A DNA stretch of 64,000 nt from an uncultured Bacteroidaceae bacterium (lineage in GTDB: Bacteria > Bacteroidota > Bacteroidia > Bacteroidales > Bacteroidaceae), in the NCBI GenBank assembly GCA_944320955.1, contig CALUJL010000027.1:1-64000 (forward strand), read 5' to 3'. The notes beneath the pieces are model-generated. The model made no database searches. It was not told where the DNA came from and saw only the letters and a program-made list of their open reading frames with translations. Below, piece by piece: positions 18,245 through 27,971 of the stretch. The position numbers were made by a program, and so were the translations under genes. Within the stretch, counting starts at the first letter, position 1. Each line of letters opens with the position of its first letter.

Positions 18245-20104
18245 ATGGAAGAACAAAAGGAAAAGCTATTTGCCGAATTCCCTCCTGTGGGCACGCAGGA
18301 GTGGTTGGACAAAATCCAGGTCGACCTGAAAGGGGCGGATTTTGAGAAACGGCTGGTATGGAAAACGACCGAAGGATTCAAGGTGCAGCCTTTCTACCGC
18401 CGGGAAGACACGGCGCAGCTGCCGACGACGAACGCCCTGCCGGGCGAGTATCCCTACCTGCGGGGCACGAAGACGCGGGGCAACGGCTGGAGCGTGCGGC
18501 AGGCGATACGCGTGGCGGACGTGGCCGGGGCCCGGGAGAAGGCGCTGGACATATTAAATAAAGGTGTGGACTCGCTGGCGTTCCACCTGAAGAAGGACCT
18601 CGTAAGCCGCGAGGCGGTGGAGCAGCTGCTCGAAGGTATCCGGCTGGAAGCCGTGGAGGTGTATTTCGACACTTGCCCGCGGCACACGGCGGAACTGGCA
18701 CGGATTTTGCGTGCTTACTTCGAGGCGAAGGGCTACCGGCCGGAGCAGATACGCGGCGGCATGGGCTTCGACCCCGTAGGGAAGATGCTGAAGAAGGGCG
18801 TGGACGCGCCGGACTTCGGGCCGATAGGGAAGGAGCTGGCGGAGACGTTCGCGGACTATCCGCACTTCCGCCCCATCACGGTGCACCCGGCGCTGCTGTG
18901 CCACTCGGGAGCCTACATCTACCAGGAACTGGGCTACGCCCTGAGTTGGGGCAACGAGTACCTGCGCCAACTGACAGAAGCGGGCGTGCCTGCCGGACTG
19001 GCAGCCTCGAAGATCGGCTTCAGCATGGGCATCGGCTCGAACTACTTCATGGAACTGGCCAAGTTCCGCGCCCTGCGGATGCTGTGGGCGCACGTGGCGC
19101 ATGCTTACCGACCGGAGGCCGGGGAACACGAGGAGGAGAAAGCGTATATCCACGCGGAGACTTCGCACTTCAACCTGACGCTCTACGATGCTTACGTCAA
19201 CTTGCTGCGCACGCAGACGGAGGCCATGAGCGCCGCGCTGGGCGGGGTGGACGCGCTGACGGTGACGCCTTTCGACTATGCCTATGAGGAACCGGACGAT
19301 TTCTCGGAGCGCCTGGCACGCAACCAGCAGCTGCTGCTGAAGGAGGAGTCGCACCTGGACAAGGTGGCCGACCCTGCGGCAGGTTCTTATTATATAGAGA
19401 ATCTGACGGTCTCGCTGGCCCGGGAGGGATGGAAGCTCTTCCTCGACACGGAGGAGAAGGGCGGATTCCTCGCCGAGGTGAAGAGCGGCGCGGTGCAGGA
19501 TGCGGTGAACGCCACGCACCGGGCACGGCTGGAGGCGATAGCCAAACGCCGGGAGTCGCTGCTGGGCACGAACCAGTTCCCGAACTTCACGGAGCAGGCC
19601 GGCGGGAAGACGCCGCGCTCGTGTAAGTGCTCCTGCGGATGCGGCGGCGAGACGGCCTACAAGACGCTCGACGGCGGACGCGGGGCCGAGGAGTTCGAGG
19701 CGCTGCGCCTGGCTACGGAGCAGGGCGGAAAGGTTCCCACGGCCTTCATGCTGACGATAGGCAATCTGGCCATGCGGCAGGCTCGGGCGCAGTTCTCCTG
19801 CAATTTCCTGGCCTGCGCGGGCTACAAGGTGATAGACAATCTGGGATTCGACTCGGTGGAAGCCGGGGTGGAGGCCGCACTGAAGGCCGGAGCGGACATC
19901 GTGGTGCTCTGCTCGAGCGATGAGGAATATGCGGACTACGCCGTGCCGGCCTACAAGGCACTGGGGGGCAAGGCGCTCTTCATAGTGGCGGGCAACCCGC
20001 CCTGCGCCGAGGAACTGAAAGCGGCCGGCATACGGCACTTCATCCACGTGCGCGTCAATGTGCTGGAAACCCTGAAAGAACTGAACGAAGAACTCAAGAA
20101 ATGA
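18245..20104 (+). CDS. mutA: Methylmalonyl-CoA mutase small (beta) subunit
   Basis: I start at the ATG at 18245 (619 residues, [20 protein letters not shown]), because the longer reading begins before the -7 box. The TIM-barrel half includes [20 protein letters not shown] and [14 protein letters not shown]. The C-terminal flavodoxin-like half lacks the DxHxxG cobalamin-ligand motif, as expected for the non-catalytic subunit. With MutB it interconverts succinyl-CoA and methylmalonyl-CoA in propionate production. An unusual four-cysteine cluster ([10 protein letters not shown], 19617-19647) lies between the two halves. The stop overlaps the mutB start by 4 bp, so the two are translationally coupled. 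Confidence 0.95.
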   Translation: MEEQKEKLFAEFPPVGTQEWLDKIQVDLKGADFEKRLVWKTTEGFKVQPFYRREDTAQLPTTNALPGEYPYLRGTKTRGNGWSVRQAIRVADVAGAREKALDILNKGVDSLAFHLKKDLVSREAVEQLLEGIRLEAVEVYFDTCPRHTAELARILRAYFEAKGYRPEQIRGGMGFDPVGKMLKKGVDAPDFGPIGKELAETFADYPHFRPITVHPALLCHSGAYIYQELGYALSWGNEYLRQLTEAGVPAGLAASKIGFSMGIGSNYFMELAKFRALRMLWAHVAHAYRPEAGEHEEEKAYIHAETSHFNLTLYDAYVNLLRTQTEAMSAALGGVDALTVTPFDYAYEEPDDFSERLARNQQLLLKEESHLDKVADPAAGSYYIENLTVSLAREGWKLFLDTEEKGGFLAEVKSGAVQDAVNATHRARLEAIAKRRESLLGTNQFPNFTEQAGGKTPRSCKCSCGCGGETAYKTLDGGRGAEEFEALRLATEQGGKVPTAFMLTIGNLAMRQARAQFSCNFLACAGYKVIDNLGFDSVEAGVEAALKAGADIVVLCSSDEEYADYAVPAYKALGGKALFIVAGNPPCAEELKAAGIRHFIHVRVNVLETLKELNEELKK

Positions 20105-22269
20105 ACAAGACCATGCAAACCCCGGATTTTAAAAACATAGATATATTCTCCGGCCTGCAGCCGGAAAACGGCCAGCAATGGCAGGAAAAACAGGGTATCG
20201 CCCCGGAGTGGGAGACTCCCGAGCACATCGGCGTGAAACCGGCCTATACGAAAGAAGACCTGGAGGGGATGGACCATCTGGACTTCGCTGCCGGCATCGC
20301 TCCTTACCTGCGCGGCCCTTACTCGATGATGTACACGTTCCGCCCGTGGACCATACGGCAATATGCCGGATTCTCTACGGCCGAGGAGTCGAACGCCTTC
20401 TACCGCCGCAATCTGGCTTCCGGCCAGAAAGGACTGTCGGTGGCTTTCGACCTGGCCACGCACCGCGGATACGACCCCGACCATGAGCGCGTAGTGGGCG
20501 ACGTGGGCAAAGCCGGCGTTTCCATCTGCTCGCTGGACAATATGAAGACGCTGTTCGACGGAATCCCCCTCAACAAAATGTCCGTCTCCATGACGATGAA
20601 CGGGGCGGTGCTGCCCATCATGGCATTTTACATCAATGCCGGCCTGGAGCAGGGCGCCAAACTGGAGGAAATGGCCGGCACGATACAGAACGACATCCTG
20701 AAGGAATTCATGGTGCGCAATACCTATATTTATCCGCCTGCCTTCTCCATGAGGATTATTTCGGATATTTTCGAGTACACCTCCAAGTATATGCCCAAAT
20801 TCAACTCCATCTCCATCTCGGGCTACCACATGCAGGAGGCGGGAGCTACGGCGGATATCGAGCTGGCCTACACGCTGGCCGACGGACTGGAGTACCTCCG
20901 GGCAGGTGTCAACGCAGGCATCGACATCGATGCCTTTGCGCCCCGTCTGTCGTTCTTCTGGGCTATCGGCATGAACCACTTCATGGAAATCGCCAAGATG
21001 CGCGCCGCGCGGATGCTTTGGGCCAAGATTGTGAAACAATTCAATCCGAAGAATCCGAAATCCCTCGCCCTGCGTACCCATTCGCAGACCTCGGGCTGGT
21101 CGCTCACCGAGCAGGATCCGTTCAACAATGTGGGCCGCACGTGTATCGAGGCCATGGCTGCGGCATTGGGCCATACGCAATCGCTCCACACCAACGCCCT
21201 GGACGAGGCCATCGCCCTGCCCACGGACTTCTCGGCCCGCATCGCCCGCAATACGCAGATATACCTGCAGGAAGAGACCTACATCTGCAAGAATATCGAC
21301 CCGTGGGCCGGCTCGTACTATGTAGAGAGCCTGACGCACGAGATAGCACAAAAAGCCTGGGCCCATATAGAAGAAATCGAAAAGCTCGGCGGTATGGCCA
21401 AGGCCATCGAGACCGGTATCCCCAAGATGCGCATCGAAGAGGCAGCCGCCCGCACCCAGGCACGGATAGACAGCGGCATCCAGACAATAGTAGGTGTCAA
21501 TAAGTACAGGCTGGAGAAGGAAGATCCCATCGACATTCTGGAAATCGACAATACCGCTGTGCGCGAACAGCAAATCGAGCGGCTCAAAGCCCTCAAGGCA
21601 CGCCGCAACCAGAAAGACGTGGACGCCGCCCTCGACGCGCTGACCCACTGTGTGGAAACCAAGGAAGGCAACCTGCTCGACCTGTCGGTGAAAGCTGCCG
21701 CCGTGGGCGCCACTTTAGGAGAAATCTCTTATGCTTGCGAGAAAGTCGTAGGCCGTTATAAAGCAACCATCAGAACTATTTCAGGCGTGTATTCATCCGA
21801 GACGAAAAAAGACGCTTCGTTTGCCAAAGCGTGCGAACTGTGTGAAGAATTTGCCAAGCTCGAAGGCCGCCAGCCCCGCGTCATGATAGCCAAAATGGGG
21901 CAAGACGGACACGATCGCGGCGCGAAAGTAGTGGCCACCGGCTTTGCCGACGTAGGCTTCGACGTAGACATGGGACCCTTGTTCCAGACCCCGGCCGAAG
22001 CCGCGCGGGAGGCAGTGGAAAACGACGTGCATGCCGTCGGCGTATCCTCGTTGGCTGCCGGGCACAAGACGCTCGTCCCCCAGATCATCGAAGAGCTGAA
22101 AAAGTTGGGACGCGAGGACATCATGGTCTTTGCCGGCGGCGTAATCCCCGTGCAGGACTACGACTTCCTCTACCGCGCCGGAGTGGCCGCCATCTTCGGG
22201 CCGGGCACTTCCGTGGCCAAGTGTGCCTGCGATATCCTCAATCTCCTCCTGGAAGAGATAAAAGGCTGA
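20101..22269 (+). CDS. mutB: Methylmalonyl-CoA mutase large (alpha) subunit
   Basis: 722 residues, normal length. The substrate-binding TIM barrel includes [20 protein letters not shown] and the [19 protein letters not shown] segment. The C-terminal B12 domain carries [18 protein letters not shown], in which DGHDRG supplies the lower-ligand His. The enzyme is the catalytic adenosylcobalamin subunit of the propionate/succinate pathway. It starts at an ATGA overlap with mutA. No methylmalonyl-CoA epimerase, decarboxylase or MeaB gene is adjacent; the next gene is a phosphatase 57 bp downstream. Confidence 0.97.
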   Translation: MNKTMQTPDFKNIDIFSGLQPENGQQWQEKQGIAPEWETPEHIGVKPAYTKEDLEGMDHLDFAAGIAPYLRGPYSMMYTFRPWTIRQYAGFSTAEESNAFYRRNLASGQKGLSVAFDLATHRGYDPDHERVVGDVGKAGVSICSLDNMKTLFDGIPLNKMSVSMTMNGAVLPIMAFYINAGLEQGAKLEEMAGTIQNDILKEFMVRNTYIYPPAFSMRIISDIFEYTSKYMPKFNSISISGYHMQEAGATADIELAYTLADGLEYLRAGVNAGIDIDAFAPRLSFFWAIGMNHFMEIAKMRAARMLWAKIVKQFNPKNPKSLALRTHSQTSGWSLTEQDPFNNVGRTCIEAMAAALGHTQSLHTNALDEAIALPTDFSARIARNTQIYLQEETYICKNIDPWAGSYYVESLTHEIAQKAWAHIEEIEKLGGMAKAIETGIPKMRIEEAAARTQARIDSGIQTIVGVNKYRLEKEDPIDILEIDNTAVREQQIERLKALKARRNQKDVDAALDALTHCVETKEGNLLDLSVKAAAVGATLGEISYACEKVVGRYKATIRTISGVYSSETKKDASFAKACELCEEFAKLEGRQPRVMIAKMGQDGHDRGAKVVATGFADVGFDVDMGPLFQTPAEAAREAVENDVHAVGVSSLAAGHKTLVPQIIEELKKLGREDIMVFAGGVIPVQDYDFLYRAGVAAIFGPGTSVAKCACDILNLLLEEIKG

Positions 22270-22326
22270 CGTGGGCAGACCCCCAAAGGCTTGCACAACA
22301 AGACTATTCCCCAATACGACCAACAC

Positions 22327-23997
22327 ATGAAAAAGCCCTTCAGAATGCTTCTCTTGCTCCTACTCCTGGGAGCAGGAGAAGTTTTGTATGCAAGTATCCC
22401 GCAAAGTGCGGGAAAAGCCCTACCCCGTCCCAAGCTCGTGGTGGGCATCGTGATCGACCAGATGCGGTGGGATTACCTCTACCGCTACTACGACCGCTAC
22501 GGCGAGGGAGGCTTCCGCCGCTTCCTGAGCGAGGGAGTCTCGTGCGAGAACACCATGATCACGCACTTGCCTGCCTACACCGGCGTGGGACATGCCACCA
22601 TCTACACAGGGACCACTCCCGCCGTACACGGAATCGCAGCCAACGACTTCACCATCCAGAAGACCGGAGAGGCCGTTTACTGCGTGGACGATGGCACGGT
22701 GGAGCCCATAGGTTCGACCTCTGCTGCCGGACGCATGTCGCCCCGCAATCTCCTGGCCAGCACCGTGACCGATGAATTGCGCATCGGCACCCAGTTCCGC
22801 TCGAAAGTCATCAGCGTTTCCCTCAAAGACCGTGCCGCCATCCTCCCTGCCGGCCATGCGGCCAACGGGGCCTACTGGTTCGATTCCTCTACGGGACGCT
22901 TCATTTCCAGCAGCTGGTATGTGGAGAAACTTCCCGGGTGGCTTGAAGATTTCAACAAACAAGACCGTCCCCGCGCCCTGATGCAGGGCAAGTGGGAAAC
23001 GCTCTATGCCCCGGAGACCTATACGGCCAGCACGCCCGACGATACCCCCTACGAAACACCCTTCTTCCGGGGGGAGCGTCCCGTCCTGCCCGTCGATATG
23101 GAGCGGCTCTTCAAGGAGAAGGGCTACGACATCGTCAAGTCCTTGCCCGCGGGCAACACTCTGACGCTCGAACTGGCCCGCGCCGCCATCGCCGGTGAGC
23201 AACTCGGGCAGCGCGGCGCCACAGACTTCCTGGCCGTCAGCTGCTCCTCCACCGACTACGTGGGCCACCAGTTCGGCCCCGATGCCGTGGAGACCGAAGA
23301 CACCTACCTGCGCCTCGACCGCGACTTGGCCGCTTTCTTCGCCTACCTCGACCAGACTGTCGGGAAAGGGCAGTACACCGTCTTCCTCACCGCCGACCAT
23401 GCCGGGACCAACAACCTCAGCTTCCAGCAAGACCACAAGCTTCCCGTCGGCGGATTCAGCCCTGCCCGTGCCGGAAAGATGCTCCGCGACAGCCTCCAGG
23501 CCCGCTACGGCCGGACCGACCTCATACGCGGCATCAGCAACTACCAGGTGGTCCTCAATTACGATGCCATTCGCGCCGGGAAAATCAATAAGGAGCGCCT
23601 CAAGCGGCAGCTCATCGGCTGGTTGGCCGACTATCCGCACGTGGCCTACGTCGTAGACCAGACGCGGACTGCCGACGCCTCCATCCCCGAAGTGGTCCGC
23701 GAGAAGATACGCAACGGCTACTACCCCAAGCGTAGCGGCGAGATACAAATCATCGTGGAGCCCGGTTGTTTCGACACCAACGAGGAGGGCAACTACAAAG
23801 GCACCTCTCACGGTACCTGGAATCCCCAGGACAGCCACATCCCCCTGCTTTTCATGGGTTGGGGCATCGAGCCCGTCGGCCGTCTCTTCCGCGAGGTCCA
23901 CATGACCGACATTGCCCCCACCATCGCCACCCTCCTGCGCATCCAGATGCCCAACGGCTGCATCGGGCAGGCCATACCCGAGGTACTGAAGCAGTAA
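22327..23997 (+). CDS. Secreted alkaline phosphatase-superfamily enzyme (PafA/nucleotide pyrophosphatase type)
   Basis: Start chosen at the ATG at 22327 (556 residues), which begins a signal peptide (MKKPFRMLLLLLLLGAGEV). Alkaline phosphatase superfamily metal-site motifs are present: VVGIVIDQMRWDYL, the nucleophile Thr in HLPAYTGVGHATIYTGTTP, CSSTDYVGHQFGP, and FLTADHAGTN. This pattern is that of PafA-like type I phosphodiesterase/phosphate-monoesterase proteins of Bacteroidota, acting in the periplasm. It lies 57 bp after mutB and may be read from the same transcript. Its last ~134 bp are duplicated at 26494-26630 downstream. Confidence 0.9.
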   Translation: MKKPFRMLLLLLLLGAGEVLYASIPQSAGKALPRPKLVVGIVIDQMRWDYLYRYYDRYGEGGFRRFLSEGVSCENTMITHLPAYTGVGHATIYTGTTPAVHGIAANDFTIQKTGEAVYCVDDGTVEPIGSTSAAGRMSPRNLLASTVTDELRIGTQFRSKVISVSLKDRAAILPAGHAANGAYWFDSSTGRFISSSWYVEKLPGWLEDFNKQDRPRALMQGKWETLYAPETYTASTPDDTPYETPFFRGERPVLPVDMERLFKEKGYDIVKSLPAGNTLTLELARAAIAGEQLGQRGATDFLAVSCSSTDYVGHQFGPDAVETEDTYLRLDRDLAAFFAYLDQTVGKGQYTVFLTADHAGTNNLSFQQDHKLPVGGFSPARAGKMLRDSLQARYGRTDLIRGISNYQVVLNYDAIRAGKINKERLKRQLIGWLADYPHVAYVVDQTRTADASIPEVVREKIRNGYYPKRSGEIQIIVEPGCFDTNEEGNYKGTSHGTWNPQDSHIPLLFMGWGIEPVGRLFREVHMTDIAPTIATLLRIQMPNGCIGQAIPEVLKQ

Positions 23998-24116
23998 ACT
24001 GCCGAGGACAACGGGCATTCCGCCCTGCTCCATACAAGAAACCGGCAAGTCCCCGAATCCGAGGGCTTGCCGGTTTTTCATTATCTTTTAGGATAGGCAG
24101 GCTACTTCCGCTGCAG
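23864..24116. repeat. Left copy of a 253-bp direct repeat (phosphatase 3' end, terminator, lipoprotein 3' remnant)
   Basis: Aligned without gaps to 26494-26746 (offset 2630). Identity is almost complete over 23864-24079, with one coding mismatch and five in the terminator loop. It is poor over 24080-24101 and perfect again over 24102-24116. The last part, read on the minus strand, encodes LQRK and a stop, the end of the lipoprotein at 26732. Confidence 0.9.
24039..24079 (+). terminator. Intrinsic terminator of the phosphatase gene (left copy)
   Basis: The stem AAACCGGCAAG ... CTTGCCGGTTT is followed by TTTC. The loop is itself palindromic. The A-run on the other arm means it could also stop minus-strand transcripts. 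Confidence 0.8.
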
Positions 24117-24119
24117 CGG

Positions 24120-26387
24120 TCAATAATTCACATGCCCTTTTCCACGACAAGAGGGACACGGTTTGTGATAATGATTACTGCGCGACCCGCAGATCTCGCA
24201 CGGGCTACCTTCATAATCCTCCTCGCTGTAGCTGTAGAAGGCCGGACGTTCACGCGCCGAATTATATCCCGTACCATGGCAGGAACTACACTCGCGCCGC
24301 TGCCCGCCTCTGTCCGATTTAGTGGCAGACTGTCTATTGACGGGCATAACACTGCCGCCTGCCGCCGGCGCGCTGAGGTTGTTTAAGCTGTTGGCTATCG
24401 TATTAAGCCCGTATAGTGCCGCCATCACAGCGTTCAGCCTGCGCTGCCTTTTCTCTTCCTTCCTAGCGTTTAGCTGATCCCTCAGTTCCCTTGCCTCTTT
24501 GTGGTCAGGCACAGAAGCCAGTAGTTTGTTGCATATATTCAAGGCTTTCTGTGGTTCGCTATTATTGGCATAGCAGAGTGCCAACATATAGTAGGAGTCA
24601 TAATAAGTGGGTCGCGCCGTAATAGCTCTTTCAAAGCACATAGCTGCTTCGGTGTATTGTTCTGTCTGCATGGCCACTGCTCCCAGACCATATAAAGCTG
24701 GCGCATAGCTAGCGTTCATACGAATGATTTGTGCGAAATGGGAAGCCGCTTCTTCAAGTTTCCCCGTAGCCAGCGCTTTCTCTCCCATATTCATGTAAAA
24801 ATCCGTATACTCCAACCGCTGCTTAACGAGGTTCTGCACTTGTCCTATACCGGTGGAATCGCCCAATGTGCCATAACGAGCCACGATCTCGTCTAATGAT
24901 GCGGTATAGATGTTGTACATGTATCCTTCGCAATTTTTCCCAAAATTCGATATAGTGGCAGGTGCGATGCCACTGCTGAAGGGCGCTTTAATGTTTATAC
25001 CGGCTTTCTTACAGTCTAAGATCATCTGACCTTCTACATTAAACAATTGGTCTATTCCCAAATTGTCCTGCACTTTCACCAGCCCGTCATCCATAAGTGT
25101 GATCAAGTCGTATTCTATAGGTATGCGTATCTTTCCGTCAATTCCGCACAAGCCATGCTTGAAGCTGTGGACTATTACGGCATAACCGTTTTTGAACGTC
25201 GGCCATGAGGCCAGATTGTGTATTCCTTTATTGGTTGCGGCGTTGAAGAACCCCCAAGCGTTTTGGATGCTTTCCAAGTCGTTGCTGGAATTGAAAATCA
25301 CATATGAAAAGAACAGTGGCTGTCCGTCTATTCTGTCAGTATACCAAGACATGAGTGTCCCTTCAAAGCGGAGTAAGGTTTTTCCGTCAGCATCAATAAC
25401 CTGTGCGTTGCCCTGTATATCGGCATTATTCACCAATGCCATACCGTAAGAAAAGGAAGAGGCTGAGTTGTATTGTGGACGTATGGCACAACTTCCGTCG
25501 GCTTTCACATATCCCCATTTATCCCCGCTGCGCACGGCTAAGCGGTCTTCCACCCACAGCATAGGGTCTATGCCATCATACGTTTCTCCCGTTTGTGTTC
25601 CGTCGGTCTTGCGGAAGGCATATTTACCGTCTTCTTGCTTGACTATGGTCACTCCTTGGCTACTTGTGGCCAAGGGAGCAATGTCGATCGGCATGCAGTC
25701 GAAATTGTAGTAAGTATTGTTGCCACCCTTATCCGTCAGCACAAAGTAATTGCACTGGTTATTGTAATGTAGCTTGCGCCCGTCCAATTCCATAGTTTTT
25801 CCGGAAGGCTTTACGTAGATAGCATGTTCCCCTTCTATGATGGGTATGTTGTCGTTGAGGGCATATTTTTCTAGGAAATCTCCTTCAGCCACAATTTTTC
25901 CGTTGCAGTCTATAATGTCCGGGTTTCCGTCTCCTGTCAACATCATGTATTGTCCTCCACACTCGGTCGTTAGTGTATACCGGCACGGCACGATGAGTTT
26001 CCCCGCGCGGTTCAGAATACCGTATTTGAAGTCCTTACAACAGATGAAGCAATTGTTCCAAGGTTGTATGTTATCATAGGCTTTAGATATCTTCTTCCCT
26101 TGGTTGTCTGTTAAATAATACTTGGAGAAAGTTTCCTTTCTTATAATCTTGTTCTGTTTATCGGCAAACATCAGTTCCCCATCAATCTCACCTATTTGTT
26201 CGCCCTGCCGGTTGATTATCTTGAGCTTGTTTTTCTTGTAAGTGCTACCTATGGTAGCTATGCCGTTGGTGAACCTTCCGGCATGGCCGTACGGCAGGCC
26301 GAACATAGCCCATTTTACGTCTTGTGCCATTCCTCCGTTGGCAGTAGTCAAGAGGACTGCCAGCAAATAGAGAACAGTGCTTCTCAT
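24120..26387 (-). CDS. Secreted WG-repeat protein with TPR and DnaJ-like zinc-finger C-terminus
   Basis: 755 residues. A signal peptide (MRSTVLYLLAVLLTTANGG) is followed by WG-type beta repeats over ~30-490 (GKISKAYDNIQPWNNCFICC, DKWGYVKADGSCAIRPQYNS, GLCGIDGKIRIPIEYDLI). TPR helices occupy ~530-640 (EEAASHFAQIIRMNASYAPA, EAAMCFERAITARPTYYDSY). A DnaJ-like cysteine module ends the protein (CSSCHGTG, CEICG, CPSCRGKG). Function is unknown; WG-repeat proteins are often accessory. GC is well below that of both neighbours. The gene lies exactly between two 253-bp direct repeats, so I infer a recent insertion. Confidence 0.85.
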   Translation of the reverse strand: MRSTVLYLLAVLLTTANGGMAQDVKWAMFGLPYGHAGRFTNGIATIGSTYKKNKLKIINRQGEQIGEIDGELMFADKQNKIIRKETFSKYYLTDNQGKKISKAYDNIQPWNNCFICCKDFKYGILNRAGKLIVPCRYTLTTECGGQYMMLTGDGNPDIIDCNGKIVAEGDFLEKYALNDNIPIIEGEHAIYVKPSGKTMELDGRKLHYNNQCNYFVLTDKGGNNTYYNFDCMPIDIAPLATSSQGVTIVKQEDGKYAFRKTDGTQTGETYDGIDPMLWVEDRLAVRSGDKWGYVKADGSCAIRPQYNSASSFSYGMALVNNADIQGNAQVIDADGKTLLRFEGTLMSWYTDRIDGQPLFFSYVIFNSSNDLESIQNAWGFFNAATNKGIHNLASWPTFKNGYAVIVHSFKHGLCGIDGKIRIPIEYDLITLMDDGLVKVQDNLGIDQLFNVEGQMILDCKKAGINIKAPFSSGIAPATISNFGKNCEGYMYNIYTASLDEIVARYGTLGDSTGIGQVQNLVKQRLEYTDFYMNMGEKALATGKLEEAASHFAQIIRMNASYAPALYGLGAVAMQTEQYTEAAMCFERAITARPTYYDSYYMLALCYANNSEPQKALNICNKLLASVPDHKEARELRDQLNARKEEKRQRRLNAVMAALYGLNTIANSLNNLSAPAAGGSVMPVNRQSATKSDRGGQRRECSSCHGTGYNSARERPAFYSYSEEDYEGSPCEICGSRSNHYHKPCPSCRGKGHVNY

Positions 26388-26493
26388 ATTATCACTTCTT
26401 TATTATAAATGTATGTATTTTGTTGTGAACAAAGGTCTGTATTTTATTTGATAAAAGCAAATTTTGCCCAATAAAGTAACATTAAGAATCTTA

Positions 26494-26746
26494 GCATCGA
26501 GCCCGTCGGCCGTCTCTTCCGCGAGGTCCACATGACCGACATTGCCCCCACCATCGCCACCCTCCTGCGCATCCAGATGCCCAACGGCTGCATCGGGCAG
26601 GCCATACCCGAGGTGCTGAAGCAGTAAACTGCCGAGGACAACGGGCATTCCGCCCTGCTCCATACAAGAAACCGGCAAGCCCTCGGATTCGGGGGCTTGC
26701 CGGTTTTTCGTTTGCTGCGAAAGGCGGCGGCCTACTTCCGCTGCAG
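26494..26746. repeat. Right copy of the 253-bp direct repeat
   Basis: It matches 23864-24116 at a constant offset of 2630. It contains a non-functional copy of the phosphatase 3' coding end including its TAA, then a terminator, then the authentic 3' end of the lipoprotein gene. The 106 bp before it (26388-26493) are AT-rich and hold the WG-gene leader; I see only weak promoter-like TTTG motifs there. Confidence 0.9.
26669..26709. terminator. Intrinsic terminator, right copy, with inverted loop
   Basis: It has the same stem as the terminator at 24039, but the loop is the reverse complement of the left copy's loop apart from one base. It lies 22 bp from the lipoprotein stop on the minus strand and probably terminates that gene. 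Confidence 0.75.
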
Positions 26747-27499
26747 TGTCATGTTGTGCGGGCCGTCGGACTCTCCGTCCGGATAGTGCCAGAAGTAAGT
26801 GTAGCTGAGCTTGTCCGGACCGAGCTCGTCCCCGCTGCGCTCCCCGACATGGCCCTCGGTATAGGCCCCGTCCGGGTAGACGATCTTCAACGTCCGGGCC
26901 TCGACCGAGTAGGTCATCTCGCCCAAAGAAGGCGTGGAAACCAGATGTTCCCTGTCGACAAAGGCGAAAGAGTAGCCTACCATCATCTCTTCATCGGCCG
27001 ATGTGACCGTCCAAGCCGTCCCGTCCAGCTCCAGGGGGATATAGGGCATATCTTCCCCGCCGCCCTGCGAGGGTTCGTCGTCCGTCCCGTCGTCCGTCGT
27101 ATTGCCGCCGGCGGAGCTGTCCTTCTGCAGGGTCATCACATACTCCCCGGCCGAGCTTCCGTCCGTATAGTGCCAACTGTAGCGGTAGACCGCCGTATGG
27201 CCGTCCACGCTCAGCGTGCCTGCAATGTAGGCGCCGTCCTCGAAGTCCAGCCGCAGCGTGCTGCCGCTTTCCGTATAGCGCATTCCGTCTTGCGAGGGAT
27301 CGGACGAGACCGTCCCGTCGGCGTGGAACGTGTAAACCGCTCCTTCCAAATAGCTCTCGTCGGCCGAGACCACGGTCCACGTGGTTCCCGCCAGGGCAGA
27401 AGAAGGATTGTCCCCCTCCTCGTCGTCCGAGCAGGCAGCAAAGCCTGCACACATCACTACGGCCACCAGGGCCAGACCAATCATTCTCAATGTTTTCAT
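26732..27499 (-). CDS. Lipoprotein with two tandem lipocalin-like domains
   Basis: 255 residues. The signal MKTLRMIGLALVAVVMCAGF is followed by a lipobox ending AAC, so Cys23 is lipidated. Two homologous halves follow, LAGTTWTVVSADESYLEGAV ... MTLQK and LDGTAWTVTSADEEMMVGYS ... MTLQRK, joined by an acidic Gly/Thr/Asp-rich linker. Each half resembles the small lipocalin-like beta barrels common in Bacteroidales lipoproteins. It is a cell-envelope protein of unknown ligand and converges with the phosphatase gene. Confidence 0.75.
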   Translation of the reverse strand: MKTLRMIGLALVAVVMCAGFAACSDDEEGDNPSSALAGTTWTVVSADESYLEGAVYTFHADGTVSSDPSQDGMRYTESGSTLRLDFEDGAYIAGTLSVDGHTAVYRYSWHYTDGSSAGEYVMTLQKDSSAGGNTTDDGTDDEPSQGGGEDMPYIPLELDGTAWTVTSADEEMMVGYSFAFVDREHLVSTPSLGEMTYSVEARTLKIVYPDGAYTEGHVGERSGDELGPDKLSYTYFWHYPDGESDGPHNMTLQRK

Positions 27500-27612
27500 A
27501 CCATTCTTTCGTTTTTTTGTTTATACAGGTTTTTACGGTTTGTCAGGCGAAGTCCGGTTTTTCCCGGCAGGAATGCGGTACGGAAAAGCAAGCCGTCCCG
27601 TTTCTTTCGAGG

Positions 27613-27621
27613 GCAAAAATA
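27613..27621 (-). promoter_or_regulatory. Possible -7 box for the lipoprotein gene
   Basis: The minus strand reads TATTTTTGC, 114 bp upstream of the start. It fits TAnnTTTGc, but the leader would be long. Confidence 0.45.
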
Positions 27622-27737
27622 GAGGAAAGTTCCGGTTTGTACAAAAAAAATCTGTAGGGACACGGCGAGAGGCAGGGCAACACCAGCCCCGCACATCATC
27701 TTCTGTCCGCCTCCTCCGCCCTCCGTTTCCCGTCCGG

Positions 27738-27822
27738 GAGCCTTGCGCTTTTCCCGAAAGGCGCTGCATCTTTTTCCTAAAAGCCCTGCCACTTTCCCGA
27801 AAAAGCGGCAGGGCTTTTTTCC
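27738..27822. repeat. 22-bp phased palindromic repeat array B (4 units)
   Basis: Units are centred on G at about 27739, 27761, 27783 and 27805. The last two have complementary centres (CCCTGCC and GGCAGGG). They form a 10-bp stem followed by TTTTTT, a usable plus-strand terminator. The array occupies the divergent gap between the lipoprotein and the export operon. Confidence 0.85.
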
Positions 27823-27920
27823 GCCCCCGCAGCTCCGCCGTTCCGCCGCTGCGGCACAGAATTTAGCAGGGCGGAGCAAAATATCTCGTAATCAAGGGTG
27901 GAATATTGGGGAAATCTCCT

Positions 27921-27929
27921 TACATTTGC
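27921..27929 (+). promoter_or_regulatory. Bacteroidota -7 box for the polysaccharide export operon
   Basis: TACATTTGC lies 42 bp upstream of the Wza-like start. Confidence 0.7.
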
Positions 27930-27971
27930 AGCCAAAATAGGTTTTTATAGACTTTTCGGAACGCGTTTTAT

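Noticed and set aside
24120-26387. Transposon or insertion sequence around the WG gene
   Set aside because: The flanking repeats are direct copies of chromosomal gene ends, not terminal inverted repeats, and no transposase or integrase is encoded.
26403-26678. Small minus-strand ORF next to the WG gene
   Set aside because: It is the antisense of the duplicated phosphatase 3' end, not a separate gene.
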